From contig SLBA01000091.1 in assembly GCA_007126575.1 (NCBI GenBank), forward strand, positions 29,539 to 93,538: a stretch of 64,000 nt of DNA. The letters run 5' to 3'. This document shows positions 11,635 to 20,868 of the stretch, piece by piece. The translations under genes were made by a program, and so were the position numbers. The notes under the pieces were generated by a model that was not told where the DNA came from, did not search any database, and worked only from the letters and a program-made list of their open reading frames with translations. Every line of letters begins with the position of its first letter. Position 1 is the stretch's first letter. The DNA is from Gemmatimonadota bacterium. GTDB taxonomy: Bacteria > Gemmatimonadota > Gemmatimonadetes > Longimicrobiales > Gaopeijiaceae.

Positions 11635-12821
11635 GTGACCGTTACGACGCCGTTGTAGTAGGGGGAGGCCCCTCGGGCGCCACCGCCGCCCACGACCTCG
11701 CCACCCAGGGATACAAGGTCCTGCTCCTCGACCGCCAGGGACGCGTGAAGCCCTGCGGGGGTGCGGTGCCACCGAGACTCCTCCAGGAGTTCGACGTTCC
11801 GGAATCGATGCTCGTCAATCGCGTCGATACGGCGCGGATCCTCTCCCCTTCGGGGCGGAGTGTCGACATCCCCGTGGGGGACGGCTTCGTGGGGATGGTG
11901 GACCGGGGCCCCTTCGACGAGTGGCTGCGAACCCGGGCCGCCGATGCGGGCGCCGAGCGGGTGGTGGGCAACTTCGAGTCGATCGAGAACGCCGGCACCG
12001 GACGGCCCCGGATCCGCTTTCGCGAAGGGGGCTCACGCCGCGGCCCGGTGCGCACCGTCGAGGCCCGGATGGTGATCGGGGCCGACGGCGCGCTCTCTCA
12101 GGTCGCCCGGCAGGCGGTCCCGAACTCGAAGAAGGGGCGGTTCGTCTTCGCCTACCACGAGATCGTGCGCTCCCCCGAGGGTGACTCGCAGAGCTTCGGC
12201 GCCAACCGCTGCGATGTGTACTACCGCGGAGACCTCTCCCCCGACTTCTACGCCTGGGTCTTTCCCCACGGGGACACGACCTCGATCGGGACCGGGACCG
12301 AGCAGAAGGGCTTCGACATGCGGGGCGCGATCGACTCCCTGCGGCAGTCCACCGGGCTCGACGGCCTCGAAACGCTGAAGAAGGAAGGCGCACCGATCCC
12401 CCTCAAGGCCCTCCCCCGCTGGGAGAATGGCCGCGACGTGATCCTCGCCGGTGACGCCGCGGGTGTCGTGGCGCCCTCTTCGGGGGAAGGGATCTTCTAC
12501 GCCATGACCGGCGGACGCCTCGCCGCCCTGTCGGTGCACGAGGCCCTCGAGACCGGCGATGTCCGCGCCCTGAAGCGGGCCCGGCGCCGCTTCCTGCGCA
12601 CGCACGGGATGGTCTTCACGGTGCTCGGGGTGATGCAGTGGTTCTGGTACACGACCGACAGCCGCCGAGAACGCTTCGTGCGGATCTGCCAGGACCGCGA
12701 CGTGCAGGAGCTTACCTTCGACGGCTACATGCACAAGGAGCTCGTCAAGGCGAAGCCGCTCGCCCACGCCCGGATCTTCTTCAAGAACATCGGGCACCTG
12801 ACGGGGCTGGTACCGGCATGA
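11631..12821 (+). CDS. bchP: Geranylgeranyl (bacterio)chlorophyll reductase BchP
   Basis: FAD-dependent enzyme that reduces the geranylgeranyl tail to phytyl. The N-terminal dinucleotide fold is DAVVVGGGPSGATAAHDLA; the substrate-side motif VKPCGGAVPPRLL and the second FAD motif DVILAGDAAGVVAPSSGEGI are intact. The C-terminus (VLGVMQWFWYTTDSRRERFV) is typical of BchP/ChlP. It has 396 residues, the usual size. It overlaps bciB and crtE by 4 nt on each side and acts on the product of bchG in the same operon. Confidence 0.95.
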   Translation: MSDRYDAVVVGGGPSGATAAHDLATQGYKVLLLDRQGRVKPCGGAVPPRLLQEFDVPESMLVNRVDTARILSPSGRSVDIPVGDGFVGMVDRGPFDEWLRTRAADAGAERVVGNFESIENAGTGRPRIRFREGGSRRGPVRTVEARMVIGADGALSQVARQAVPNSKKGRFVFAYHEIVRSPEGDSQSFGANRCDVYYRGDLSPDFYAWVFPHGDTTSIGTGTEQKGFDMRGAIDSLRQSTGLDGLETLKKEGAPIPLKALPRWENGRDVILAGDAAGVVAPSSGEGIFYAMTGGRLAALSVHEALETGDVRALKRARRRFLRTHGMVFTVLGVMQWFWYTTDSRRERFVRICQDRDVQELTFDGYMHKELVKAKPLAHARIFFKNIGHLTGLVPA

Positions 12822-13747
12822 CCGGCCTCCCCTTCCCCTCGATGCCCGAAGCGAGCCGGGCCGACGCCATGGAGGGCTTCGTCCGCACCCACCGGGCTCG
12901 ATTCGAAGCCGCCCTGGCCGACGTCCTCCCGATGCCCGCGGGGCTTCCCCCCGCGCTGCCCCAGGCCGCAGCGGCCGCGCTCGGCGTGAAGGGACATCCG
13001 GGGAGCCGCTGGCGCCCGCTCCTTACACTGGCAGCGGCACAGGCCTGCGGGGGAGAGGACTCCGCCGCCCTTCCCGTGGCGCTGGCGGTCGAGTTGACGC
13101 ACACCGCTTCGCTGATCCTCGACGATCTGCCCTCGATGGACGACTCCCCCCTCCGGAGGTCTCGGGCGGCCACCCATCTCGAGGTCGGTACGGGGGGTGC
13201 GATCCTGCTCGCCCTGTCCCTCCTGGGACGCTCGGCAGAACTCCTGGGGTCGATTCCGGATTCCGGTGGAGCGCTGGCAGCGGAGTGGGGCGGCGCCTTC
13301 GGGATCGGCGGCATGTGCGGGGGGCAGGCGGTCGACCTGACCGGTGCCTTTGCCGACGGGGGATCACCACGGCGTCTGCACCGCAAGAAGACCACCGGAC
13401 TCTCGGAATTCGCCCTCAAGGGCGCCGCGATCGCGGTGGGAGCCTCGGCGGAGACCGAGGCCGGACTGGCACGGTTCGGGCGCGACCTGGGCTGGGCCTA
13501 CCAGCTGGCCGACGACGCCGACGACTGGGTCGAGGATGGGCAGTTCGGGAAGGGACCGGCGGGTCGAGCGCCCCGACGGCAGAGTCTGCGGCTCCTGATC
13601 CGTTCCCTGCGGACGCTTCGCGCCACCCCGGGCCTCGACGCACAGGGGCGGGTCCTGCTCGCAGCACTGGCCGAGAGAACGGCCGGCGCCACGGCCGGGA
13701 CGCCCGAATCCGAGCCTGATCACGAACGCTGGGGGATGACGGCATGA
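12818..13747 (+). CDS. crtE: Geranylgeranyl diphosphate synthase (CrtE-like)
   Basis: Trans-prenyltransferase of 309 residues. First Asp-rich motif LILDDLPSMDD near residue 105, the KKTTGLSEFALKGA segment in the middle, and second Asp-rich motif YQLADDADDWVEDG near 230. It makes the C20 diphosphate used for the bacteriochlorophyll tail (bchG/bchP beside it) and for carotenoids. The exact chain length is inferred from context. A second prenyltransferase domain is fused to phytoene synthase at 18880-20868. Coupled by ATGA overlaps to bchP and hemA. Its C-terminal region is Ala/Gly/Arg-rich and short. Confidence 0.88.
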   Translation: MTGLPFPSMPEASRADAMEGFVRTHRARFEAALADVLPMPAGLPPALPQAAAAALGVKGHPGSRWRPLLTLAAAQACGGEDSAALPVALAVELTHTASLILDDLPSMDDSPLRRSRAATHLEVGTGGAILLALSLLGRSAELLGSIPDSGGALAAEWGGAFGIGGMCGGQAVDLTGAFADGGSPRRLHRKKTTGLSEFALKGAAIAVGASAETEAGLARFGRDLGWAYQLADDADDWVEDGQFGKGPAGRAPRRQSLRLLIRSLRTLRATPGLDAQGRVLLAALAERTAGATAGTPESEPDHERWGMTA

Positions 13748-15030
13748 CCGATGTTCAGACCGGGGCCCTGATGGTGGTCGGAATCGATTTCCATTCGGCC
13801 GAGGTGGCGGTGAGGGAACGGTGGGCCATCGATGATGCCGCCCTCACCCGGATCTTCGAGCAGGCCCGCGAGGGAGGCTTCGGAGAACTCGTCGTGATCC
13901 GCACCTGCAATCGGACAGAGCTCGTGGTCTGGGGTCCGGACCAGTCCCCCGAGCGCATTCTTCGCCTGTGGGCCCACGGCGTCGACGCCCGGGGCACCCG
14001 ACCCGATGCCCCGGTGGCCGTCCTGCGAGACGGGGTCGCCGCGCGACACGTGCTTCGGGTGGCCGCCGGGCTCGAGTCCCAGATCCTCGGCGACATTCAC
14101 ATCCTTGGCCAGGTGCGCCGCTGCTACCGCGATGCGAAGCGCGGGGGAACGGTCGACAGTCACCTGCACCGGCTCTTCGCCTCGGCCCTTCGGACAGGAA
14201 AGCGCGTGCGATCCAGCACCCGCCTCATGTCGGGACAGAGTTCGGTCGGATCCGAAGCCGCCCGGTACCTGCTCGATCAGATCCCCGAGGGAGCGCCCCG
14301 ACGCATCATAGTGGTCGGGGCGGGGAAGGTCGGATCTCATGCGGCACGCTCGCTCGCGGCCCGCGGGGATGTCGAGGTGGTCCTGCTGAACCGAACCCCG
14401 GAGAGGGCGCGGGAGCTGGCCGCAGAATGGAATGGCGCGTGGGGCGGGCTCGATACGCTCTCCCATCAACTTGCCCGGGCCGGTGCGCTGATGGTGGCCA
14501 CCGGGGCCCCCACGGCGTGGGTCGACGAGCACGTGCTGCGCGCCCGTCCCTCCGGTCGCGCCTTTCCGGTGATCGACCTCTCGCTTCCCCGAAACGTCGA
14601 CCAGGGAGTCGCCGAGCTCGACGGGATCGAGCTGTCGAACCTCGACCAGGTCCACCCCGAAGCCGCACGGGTCGAGGAGGCACGACGGGAGGCCATTCCC
14701 CTGGCCGAGAAGATCATCGAAGAGGAGTTCGAGGTCTTCGACCGATGGCTCGCCGATGCCGGAGCCCGAGAAGCGCTGCGCCCCCTGCGGGAATACGTCG
14801 TCGAGGTCTGCCGAAAGGAAGTCTCCTACGTGGCCGGAGAGGAGGAAGCGGCAGAGCGCGCGGCCCGCCGAATCGCGGCCAAGCTGATGGCGAGGCCGAT
14901 GAACGCGCTCCGATCGTCTCCGGGCTCCGTGCCGACCGAGAATCCCCCTCGCGAGATTCTGGCCCGGGCCCTGATGCACCTGTTTTCCGAATCCGATTCT
15001 TCTTCGAATCACCCCCAGAACCCGAGGTAG
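13744..15030 (+). CDS. hemA: Glutamyl-tRNA reductase HemA
   Basis: First enzyme of the C5 route to 5-aminolevulinate. The catalytic Cys55 sits in VIRTCNRTEL; the substrate loop ESQILGDIHILGQVR, the NADPH-binding VVGAGKVGSHAARSL and the C-terminal dimerisation helix are present. It has 428 residues, normal length. Placement inside the bch operon ties tetrapyrrole precursor supply to PpsR-controlled pigment synthesis. This differs from Rhodobacter, whose HemA is the unrelated 5-aminolevulinate synthase of the C4 route. The start overlaps the crtE stop. Confidence 0.95.
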   Translation: MTDVQTGALMVVGIDFHSAEVAVRERWAIDDAALTRIFEQAREGGFGELVVIRTCNRTELVVWGPDQSPERILRLWAHGVDARGTRPDAPVAVLRDGVAARHVLRVAAGLESQILGDIHILGQVRRCYRDAKRGGTVDSHLHRLFASALRTGKRVRSSTRLMSGQSSVGSEAARYLLDQIPEGAPRRIIVVGAGKVGSHAARSLAARGDVEVVLLNRTPERARELAAEWNGAWGGLDTLSHQLARAGALMVATGAPTAWVDEHVLRARPSGRAFPVIDLSLPRNVDQGVAELDGIELSNLDQVHPEAARVEEARREAIPLAEKIIEEEFEVFDRWLADAGAREALRPLREYVVEVCRKEVSYVAGEEEAAERAARRIAAKLMARPMNALRSSPGSVPTENPPREILARALMHLFSESDSSSNHPQNPR

Positions 15031-15032
15031 TC

Positions 15033-16148
15033 ATGGCGTCCTACAGCCCCCTTCCCGAACCGCAGGCGATCGCGCACCCCGGTCTCACCCCCGGAGTCTC
15101 GATCCCGCTCTCCCCCCGCGGTGGGACCGATTCACGTCTCCCGGGGGCACGCTCCGGTCGAATCGGAGACTACGTCGAAGCCATTCCCATGCGGTCTCGG
15201 GTCTCGCGCTGGATGCAGATCTTCCACGACACCACGACCCATTTCTTCGAGGACCGCGACGGTGGAGGCCGGTTCGAAGAGGACGCGTGGCTCCGCCCGG
15301 GCGGGGGCGGGGGAATCTCGCGCGTCCTGACCGATGGCGTCACCTTCGAGAAGGTCGGGGTCAACCGCTCCGTCGTCGACGGCGAGATCCCGGGCGAGAT
15401 GGCTGCCCGGCTCGGTTCGGACAGGATCTCGGGGGGACAGGTCCGCTTCTTCGCGACCGGGGTGAGCGTGGTCTGTCACCCGCGCAGCCCGATGCTCCCG
15501 ATCGTTCACATGAACGTCCGGTACTTCGAGATCGAGGGGAAGGACGGGACGCCTCTCGACTACTGGTTCGGGGGCGGCATGGACCTGACGCCGACCCACC
15601 CCTTCCCCGAAGACGCGGTGCACTTCCATCGTGCCCTGCGCGAGACCTGCCTGCGGCATCACCCCGACTACTATGACCGCTTCAAGGCCTGGTGCGACCG
15701 GTACTTCGTGAACAGTCATCGAGACGACGAGATGCGCGGAATCGGGGGAATCTTCTTCGACAACCTCCGCGGCGGACCCGACGGCACTCTCGACGCCGAG
15801 TCGGCATTCGCCTTCTCGCAGGATGTGGGGCTCGCCCTGCGGTCCGCCTACGGGCCCATCGTGGAACGACGCCGAAACATGAGCTTCGGAACGCGCGAAA
15901 AGGAACTCCAGCTGATCCGGCGGGGTCGCTATGTGGAATTCAATCTGGTTCACGACCGGGGCACCCGGTTCGGGCTCCAGACCAACGCCCGCATCGAAAG
16001 CGTACTGATGAGCCTCCCTCCCATGGCCCGCTGGGGCTACAACCTCTCGTACGAGCCCGGCACCTTCGAGCATCGGCTGATGGAGATGCTCAAGCCCCGC
16101 GACTGGGTCGACGGAGTTCCGCCCGAGTTCACGAGCCCCGTTCGATGA
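15033..16148 (+). CDS. hemF: Oxygen-dependent coproporphyrinogen III oxidase HemF
   Basis: Converts coproporphyrinogen III to protoporphyrinogen IX with O2. Diagnostic segments: FFATGVSVVCHPRSPMLPIV, WFGGGMDLTPTHPF, GIGGIFFDNL and RRGRYVEFNLVHDRGTRFGL. ATG 15033 lies 2 nt after hemA with GAGG upstream. It has 371 residues, roughly 60 longer than E. coli HemF because of a Pro/Ser-rich N-terminal extension before GDYVEAIPMRSRVSRWMQ. An oxygen-dependent oxidase in the pigment operon suggests aerobic or microaerobic bacteriochlorophyll synthesis. Confidence 0.95.
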   Translation: MASYSPLPEPQAIAHPGLTPGVSIPLSPRGGTDSRLPGARSGRIGDYVEAIPMRSRVSRWMQIFHDTTTHFFEDRDGGGRFEEDAWLRPGGGGGISRVLTDGVTFEKVGVNRSVVDGEIPGEMAARLGSDRISGGQVRFFATGVSVVCHPRSPMLPIVHMNVRYFEIEGKDGTPLDYWFGGGMDLTPTHPFPEDAVHFHRALRETCLRHHPDYYDRFKAWCDRYFVNSHRDDEMRGIGGIFFDNLRGGPDGTLDAESAFAFSQDVGLALRSAYGPIVERRRNMSFGTREKELQLIRRGRYVEFNLVHDRGTRFGLQTNARIESVLMSLPPMARWGYNLSYEPGTFEHRLMEMLKPRDWVDGVPPEFTSPVR

Positions 16149-16155
16149 ATCAGCC

Positions 16156-18900
16156 GTGAGCGGTTCCGGGGAGGACGACAGGGGGCATCCGACCGACCCC
16201 GACTCCGAAGGCATCCCTCTCACCCTCCCCCTCGAGTCCGTCGGCAGCGTCGACCGCTCGAGCGTCGGGGGCAAGGCGGCGTCTCTCGGCGAAATGATTC
16301 GCGAGCTCTCGAGTGCCGGGATCCGGGTTCCCGGCGGCTTCGCCACGACCGCCGCCGCCTTCCGGCTCTTCCTCTCGCAGCCGGTTCCCCGGGAACCCGA
16401 CCCCAGGACATCGGCGCTCCTGCCGCTGGGCCAGGTGGCTGGACGATGGGAGTCGGTCCGCTCGCCTCTCGACAGCGACGCGACGCTCGGGGACGCGCTC
16501 GCATTCATCCTTTCGGCGGACGCGGCGCTCTCGGAAGAGGGCGCGGAGGTCGCCGCCACCCTCGCCCGGGCCCTGGTTCACGCCACCCCACTGCCGGAGC
16601 CACTCGAGTCCGCGATCCGGGCTGGCTACGAGGTCCTCGAGGCCCGCTACGGGCGGGGAGTCGACGCCGCGGTCCGCTCCTCGGCGACCGTCGAGGACTC
16701 CGAGATCGCCTCCTTCGCCGGCCAGTACGAGTCCTTTCTGAACGTCCAGGGGGGCGACGCCGTGGTCGAGAGCTGGAGGGGATGCCTCGCCTCGGCCTTC
16801 ACCGAGCGGGCGATCTCGTATCAGAGGGGCCAGGGGATGGACCCGATGGCCGGTGCCGTCGCGGTCGTGATCATGAAGATGGTTCGCTCCGATCTGGATA
16901 CCTCGGGGGTGATGTTCACCCTGGATCCGGACTCCGGAAACCCGAACCTGATACATATCACCTCGTCGTACGGGCTGGGGGAGCTGGTGGTGCAGGGTAC
17001 CGTCACACCGGACACCTTCCTCCTCTGGAAAGAGGGCCTTCGGCGGGGGCACGACGCCCTCGTTCACCAGGAGCTGGGGGCCAAGGACAAGAAGATGGTC
17101 TACTCGACCCAGGGGGGAACGGCGACCGAGTCGGTCGATGTCGAGGCGAGCCGTCGTCGTGAGTGGTCGATCTCGACCGAGGACGTCCTCGAGCTCGGCC
17201 GCATGGCCCTCACCATCGAGGATCACTACGGACGCCCGATGGATGTGGAGTGGGCGAAAGACGGCATTTCGGGCCAGCTCTTCATCGTGCAGAGCCGACC
17301 CGAAACGGTGCACGCCCCCTCGGAACCGGGGTCGGGATCGGGCCGGATCCTGCGCACCTGGCGCATGGATGCCAATCTGACCACCCGACTCCAGGAGGAG
17401 GGCCGAGTCCTCCTGACCGGCCTCGCGGTGGGAAGCCGAATCGGATCCGGCCGGATCCGGATGTACGCGGATTACGACGAAGTGATTCGGCGCAAGCGTG
17501 ACCTCCGGGAGCGCACCGCGGCGGGCGAGGACCTGAGCGACCTGCCCGTCGAGGACCGGGTGTTCGACCCCGGCGACGTTCTCGTGACGAGCCTCACCAC
17601 GCCGGACTGGGAACCGTTGATGCGCGACGCCTCCCTGATCATCACCGAGCGCGGGGGCCGCACGTCGCACGCCGCGATCGTTGCCAGGGAGTTCGGCACA
17701 CCCGCGATCGTGGGAGCCCGCGACGCCATGGAGATCCTCAGGCCCCTGCAGGAGGTGACTGGAAGCTGCGCCGAGGGCGATACAGGCCTCGTATTCGAGG
17801 GCATCCACCCCTTCGAGATCGAAGAGATCGAACTCGAGGACGACAGCCCCCTCGAGACGGACATCAAGCTGAACGTCGGGTTCCCGGGCAAAGCCCCGGG
17901 AGATGCCATGCTCCCGGCCGACGGGGTGGGACTCGCCCGTCTCGAATTCATCCTGACCGCACAGGTCGGCATTCATCCGCTCGCACTCGTCTGGTTCGAT
18001 GCGCTGCGCCTCTTCGCCGCCTCGGGGGAGCTTCCTCCGGAGCTCGAACCCTTCCGCGAACAGCTGCGGGCCGAAGACCTCTTCGAGCTGGGGACCCTGC
18101 TCGGCGCGGTCGAACGCCGGATTCCCGGGTACGACTCCCCCGCGGACTTCTTCGTGGACCGCGTACGCTCGGGCATCGCCCTGATCTGCGCTGCCTTCTA
18201 TCCTCGACCCGTCCTGGTTCGCCTGTCGGATCTGAAATCGAACGAGTACCGGGACCTCCTCGGCGGTCGACTCTTCGAACCGCACGAAGAGAACCCGATG
18301 ATCGGCTGGCGGGGAGCCGCCCGCTACGTGGACGCCCGCTTCGCCCCGGCGTTCGATCTCGAGCTGCGGGCCCTGGAGCATGTGCGCTACACGATGGGGA
18401 TGGACAACCTCCAGGTGATGGTCCCCTTCTGCCGGACCCCGGCAGAGGGGCGCGAGGTGATCCGCCTTCTCGAGGCCCGAAAGCTGGATCCCGCGTCGGG
18501 CGTGCCCCTCTTCCTGATGGTCGAGATCCCATCGAATGTGCTCGAAGCCGAGGCCTTCATCGACGAGATGTCGCTGAGCGGCGGATCGATCGGCTCCAAC
18601 GACCTGGTGCAGACCGTATATGCGCTCTCGAGAGACGACCTCGAAGGATATCAGAATCCACCGGACGCCCGATCTCCGGGAGTCCAGACCCTGATCCGAG
18701 AAGCGGTTCGGCGCTTTCGGGACCGTGGGATCGAGATCGGGATCTGCGGACAGGCTCCCTCCGACCACCCCGAGGAGATTCCGGCCTTCCTGGTGGAGTG
18801 CGGGATTTCGTCGATCTCGGTGACGCCCGACACCTTCTTCCGGGTGCACCAGGCGGTCCGCAAGGCCGAGGCGAGTCGGTCAGACCCGCTTCGAGGGTGA
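16156..18900 (+). CDS. ppsA: Phosphoenolpyruvate synthase (pyruvate, water dikinase)
   Basis: Makes phosphoenolpyruvate from pyruvate and ATP. N-terminal ATP-grasp domain (GGKAASLGEM near residue 37, VRSSATVEDSEIASFAGQYE near 175), central phosphohistidine domain (ITERGGRTSHAAIVAREFG, His near 504) and C-terminal TIM barrel ending with GICGQAPSDHPE (catalytic Cys near 863). It has 914 residues against about 800 for E. coli PpsA; the region between His domain and barrel looks divergent (LPADGVGLARLEFILTAQVGIHP retained). GTG start 7 nt after hemF. Last gene of the pigment operon; its 3' end overlaps the convergent carotenoid gene by 21 bp. Confidence 0.9.
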   Translation: MSGSGEDDRGHPTDPDSEGIPLTLPLESVGSVDRSSVGGKAASLGEMIRELSSAGIRVPGGFATTAAAFRLFLSQPVPREPDPRTSALLPLGQVAGRWESVRSPLDSDATLGDALAFILSADAALSEEGAEVAATLARALVHATPLPEPLESAIRAGYEVLEARYGRGVDAAVRSSATVEDSEIASFAGQYESFLNVQGGDAVVESWRGCLASAFTERAISYQRGQGMDPMAGAVAVVIMKMVRSDLDTSGVMFTLDPDSGNPNLIHITSSYGLGELVVQGTVTPDTFLLWKEGLRRGHDALVHQELGAKDKKMVYSTQGGTATESVDVEASRRREWSISTEDVLELGRMALTIEDHYGRPMDVEWAKDGISGQLFIVQSRPETVHAPSEPGSGSGRILRTWRMDANLTTRLQEEGRVLLTGLAVGSRIGSGRIRMYADYDEVIRRKRDLRERTAAGEDLSDLPVEDRVFDPGDVLVTSLTTPDWEPLMRDASLIITERGGRTSHAAIVAREFGTPAIVGARDAMEILRPLQEVTGSCAEGDTGLVFEGIHPFEIEEIELEDDSPLETDIKLNVGFPGKAPGDAMLPADGVGLARLEFILTAQVGIHPLALVWFDALRLFAASGELPPELEPFREQLRAEDLFELGTLLGAVERRIPGYDSPADFFVDRVRSGIALICAAFYPRPVLVRLSDLKSNEYRDLLGGRLFEPHEENPMIGWRGAARYVDARFAPAFDLELRALEHVRYTMGMDNLQVMVPFCRTPAEGREVIRLLEARKLDPASGVPLFLMVEIPSNVLEAEAFIDEMSLSGGSIGSNDLVQTVYALSRDDLEGYQNPPDARSPGVQTLIREAVRRFRDRGIEIGICGQAPSDHPEEIPAFLVECGISSISVTPDTFFRVHQAVRKAEASRSDPLRG

Positions 18901-20868
18901 CGCGAGCGCCCCCGTTTCGGGGCCGGTGATCGACGACGCCTTTCGGGTCCGCCGAAGGTCCCAGAGCGCGCCGCCACCAACCATGACCTTGCGGCTGAGT
19001 GAGGTCATCGCCCGACGGTGGAGGTTGTCGTAATCGTTGAGGCGGATCTCGCGATGGATTCCGCCATACACCCGGCCCGCCACCGCCACCGGGCGCTGAA
19101 AGAACGTCGGGAGCGCGGGGATCGCCTCGAATGCCTTCTCGTAGTCCGTCTCGGCCGACTGGATCAGCTCCTCGATGAGTCCCGGCCATCCCGCGGGAAG
19201 TCCGCCCCGTTCGATCGCGCGTCCGATCTGCTCCGGCGAGACCCCATGGGCCTCGAGTCGATCCAGGGGAAGGTAGAGACGCCCGTTCTGCCAGTCCTCT
19301 CCCACATCCCTGAGGATGTTGGTGAGCTGCATGGCATGCCCCATGCGCTCGGCACGACGCAGCACCCAGGGGGTGTGCGTCCCGAACATCTCGGTGAGCC
19401 AGAGCCCGACCACCGACGCCACCCGATAGGAATAGACCCGGAGGGCCTCCATGTCCGGAAACTCCGTCGGCTCGATGTCCATCGCCACCCCCCGGAGCAG
19501 CTCGTCGACATACAGGAAGGGGACTGAGCGTCGGGCCGTCTCGCCCATCACTTCATCGAGGAGGGGAATGTCGGTGGGTCGACCCGCGTAGGCCTCGCGC
19601 GTCCAGTGCGTCCACGCCTGCAGCCGGGCAGTCCGAAGGGCGGGAGGATCGTCGGGGTTCCGGTCCACGAGATCGTCGGTGAAGCGGCAGTAGGCATAGA
19701 CCCCGGAGACGAGTCGACCCTCCTCGCGGGGAAAGAGCCGGGCCGAAAATCGGAAGGACTTGGAGTGATGCGCAAAGTACCGGACCCAGTCCCCATCATC
19801 TCCGAGCGCCGCCGCTTCCCTGCGAACCGCCTCGAGAATTTCGGCATCCACGGGCACGAGGTCGGGCTCGTCCGAGGACGCCCGGGCGTCACCGCTGCCG
19901 GCCGTCGACCTGATCGTGGGGGGCATGCTGCCGAACTCGACCTCCTCGACCCCCAGCGCTCCTTCAGCTCGTCCGAGCCAGGATCGCAGAATCTCGTCCA
20001 GACCCGCCGCCCGGGGAAACGCACGTGCCCGCTGACGGACCAGCCCCTCGGCCTCGGCCCGGAGGACCTCGATCGCCCGCCGCATGATCGAGTCTCCCCC
20101 GTCGCCCGGACGAAAGAGCGACTCCGCGATCTCGGAGGGAGAGCCGTCGGGAAAGGCCTCGTACCCGGCGACTGCGAGGGGCCAGGTCCACTTCTTCTGC
20201 TGCAGGTCCTGAAGGGCCGGCTTGCCGACCTGGGCGTAGCGGCACAGGTCGAGGAAATCGTCGATCCGCTGATACATGCATCCGACCCGCCGCCCGAACC
20301 CGACCCATTCGTCGACCGCTGGCTCCGCAGACGAGGCGAGAAACCCGGGAAGTGCGAAGGCCGCACCGAACAGCTCCCCCGACTTTCCACCGATCACCTC
20401 CTGGTACTCCGCGTCCGAAAGTCGCTGCCCGCGCGCCGCGCACTGGGCCTTCTCACCCGCGACCGTCCGCTCCACCGCTCGGGCGAAGGCGGTTACGAAC
20501 TCCAGGGATCCGGACAGCGATGCGGCGCGGTAGGCGGCGGTCAGGAGGTGGTCACCCTCGAGGAGGGCGACTCCGATCCCGCTGCGCGTGGCCAGGGCGG
20601 GCTCGCCGCGCCGACGGGATGCCCCGTCCAGGATGTCGTCGTGCAGGAGCGAGGCCTCGTGGACCATCTGCACCGCCAGCGCCCCGTACCAGAAGCGCCG
20701 GGGGGCCGGATTGTCAGTCGAATACCCTCCGGCCGCGTAGGCAACCCGCGGCCTGAGCAGCTGGCCCTCGAGGGCCAGAGACGGGAAGCGGAGTTCGCTG
20801 CTCATCGTCTCGAGAGCGGCCTCGAGTCCCTCCCGCACCTCGATGGAAGCGGTGGATGGCTCCCTCAT
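18880..20868 (-). CDS. Fused polyprenyl diphosphate synthase / phytoene synthase
   Basis: A single open frame of 662 residues with two enzyme domains. Residues about 15-320 are a trans-prenyltransferase: MVHEASLLHDDILDGASRRR (first Asp-rich motif), GEKAQCAARGQ and QRIDDFLDLCRY (second). Residues about 355-640 are a squalene/phytoene synthase: HHSKSFRFSARLFPREEGR, YAYCRFTDDLVDRNPDD and AMQLTNILRDVGEDWQNGRL. The linker (about 320-355) is Ser/Ala/Asp-rich. It would make a C20 diphosphate and condense two to phytoene in one chain. No stop or frameshift is seen between the domains. The ATG at 20868 overlaps the cruF stop. Third gene of the carH operon. Confidence 0.88.
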   Translation of the reverse strand: MREPSTASIEVREGLEAALETMSSELRFPSLALEGQLLRPRVAYAAGGYSTDNPAPRRFWYGALAVQMVHEASLLHDDILDGASRRRGEPALATRSGIGVALLEGDHLLTAAYRAASLSGSLEFVTAFARAVERTVAGEKAQCAARGQRLSDAEYQEVIGGKSGELFGAAFALPGFLASSAEPAVDEWVGFGRRVGCMYQRIDDFLDLCRYAQVGKPALQDLQQKKWTWPLAVAGYEAFPDGSPSEIAESLFRPGDGGDSIMRRAIEVLRAEAEGLVRQRARAFPRAAGLDEILRSWLGRAEGALGVEEVEFGSMPPTIRSTAGSGDARASSDEPDLVPVDAEILEAVRREAAALGDDGDWVRYFAHHSKSFRFSARLFPREEGRLVSGVYAYCRFTDDLVDRNPDDPPALRTARLQAWTHWTREAYAGRPTDIPLLDEVMGETARRSVPFLYVDELLRGVAMDIEPTEFPDMEALRVYSYRVASVVGLWLTEMFGTHTPWVLRRAERMGHAMQLTNILRDVGEDWQNGRLYLPLDRLEAHGVSPEQIGRAIERGGLPAGWPGLIEELIQSAETDYEKAFEAIPALPTFFQRPVAVAGRVYGGIHREIRLNDYDNLHRRAMTSLSRKVMVGGGALWDLRRTRKASSITGPETGALASPSKRV

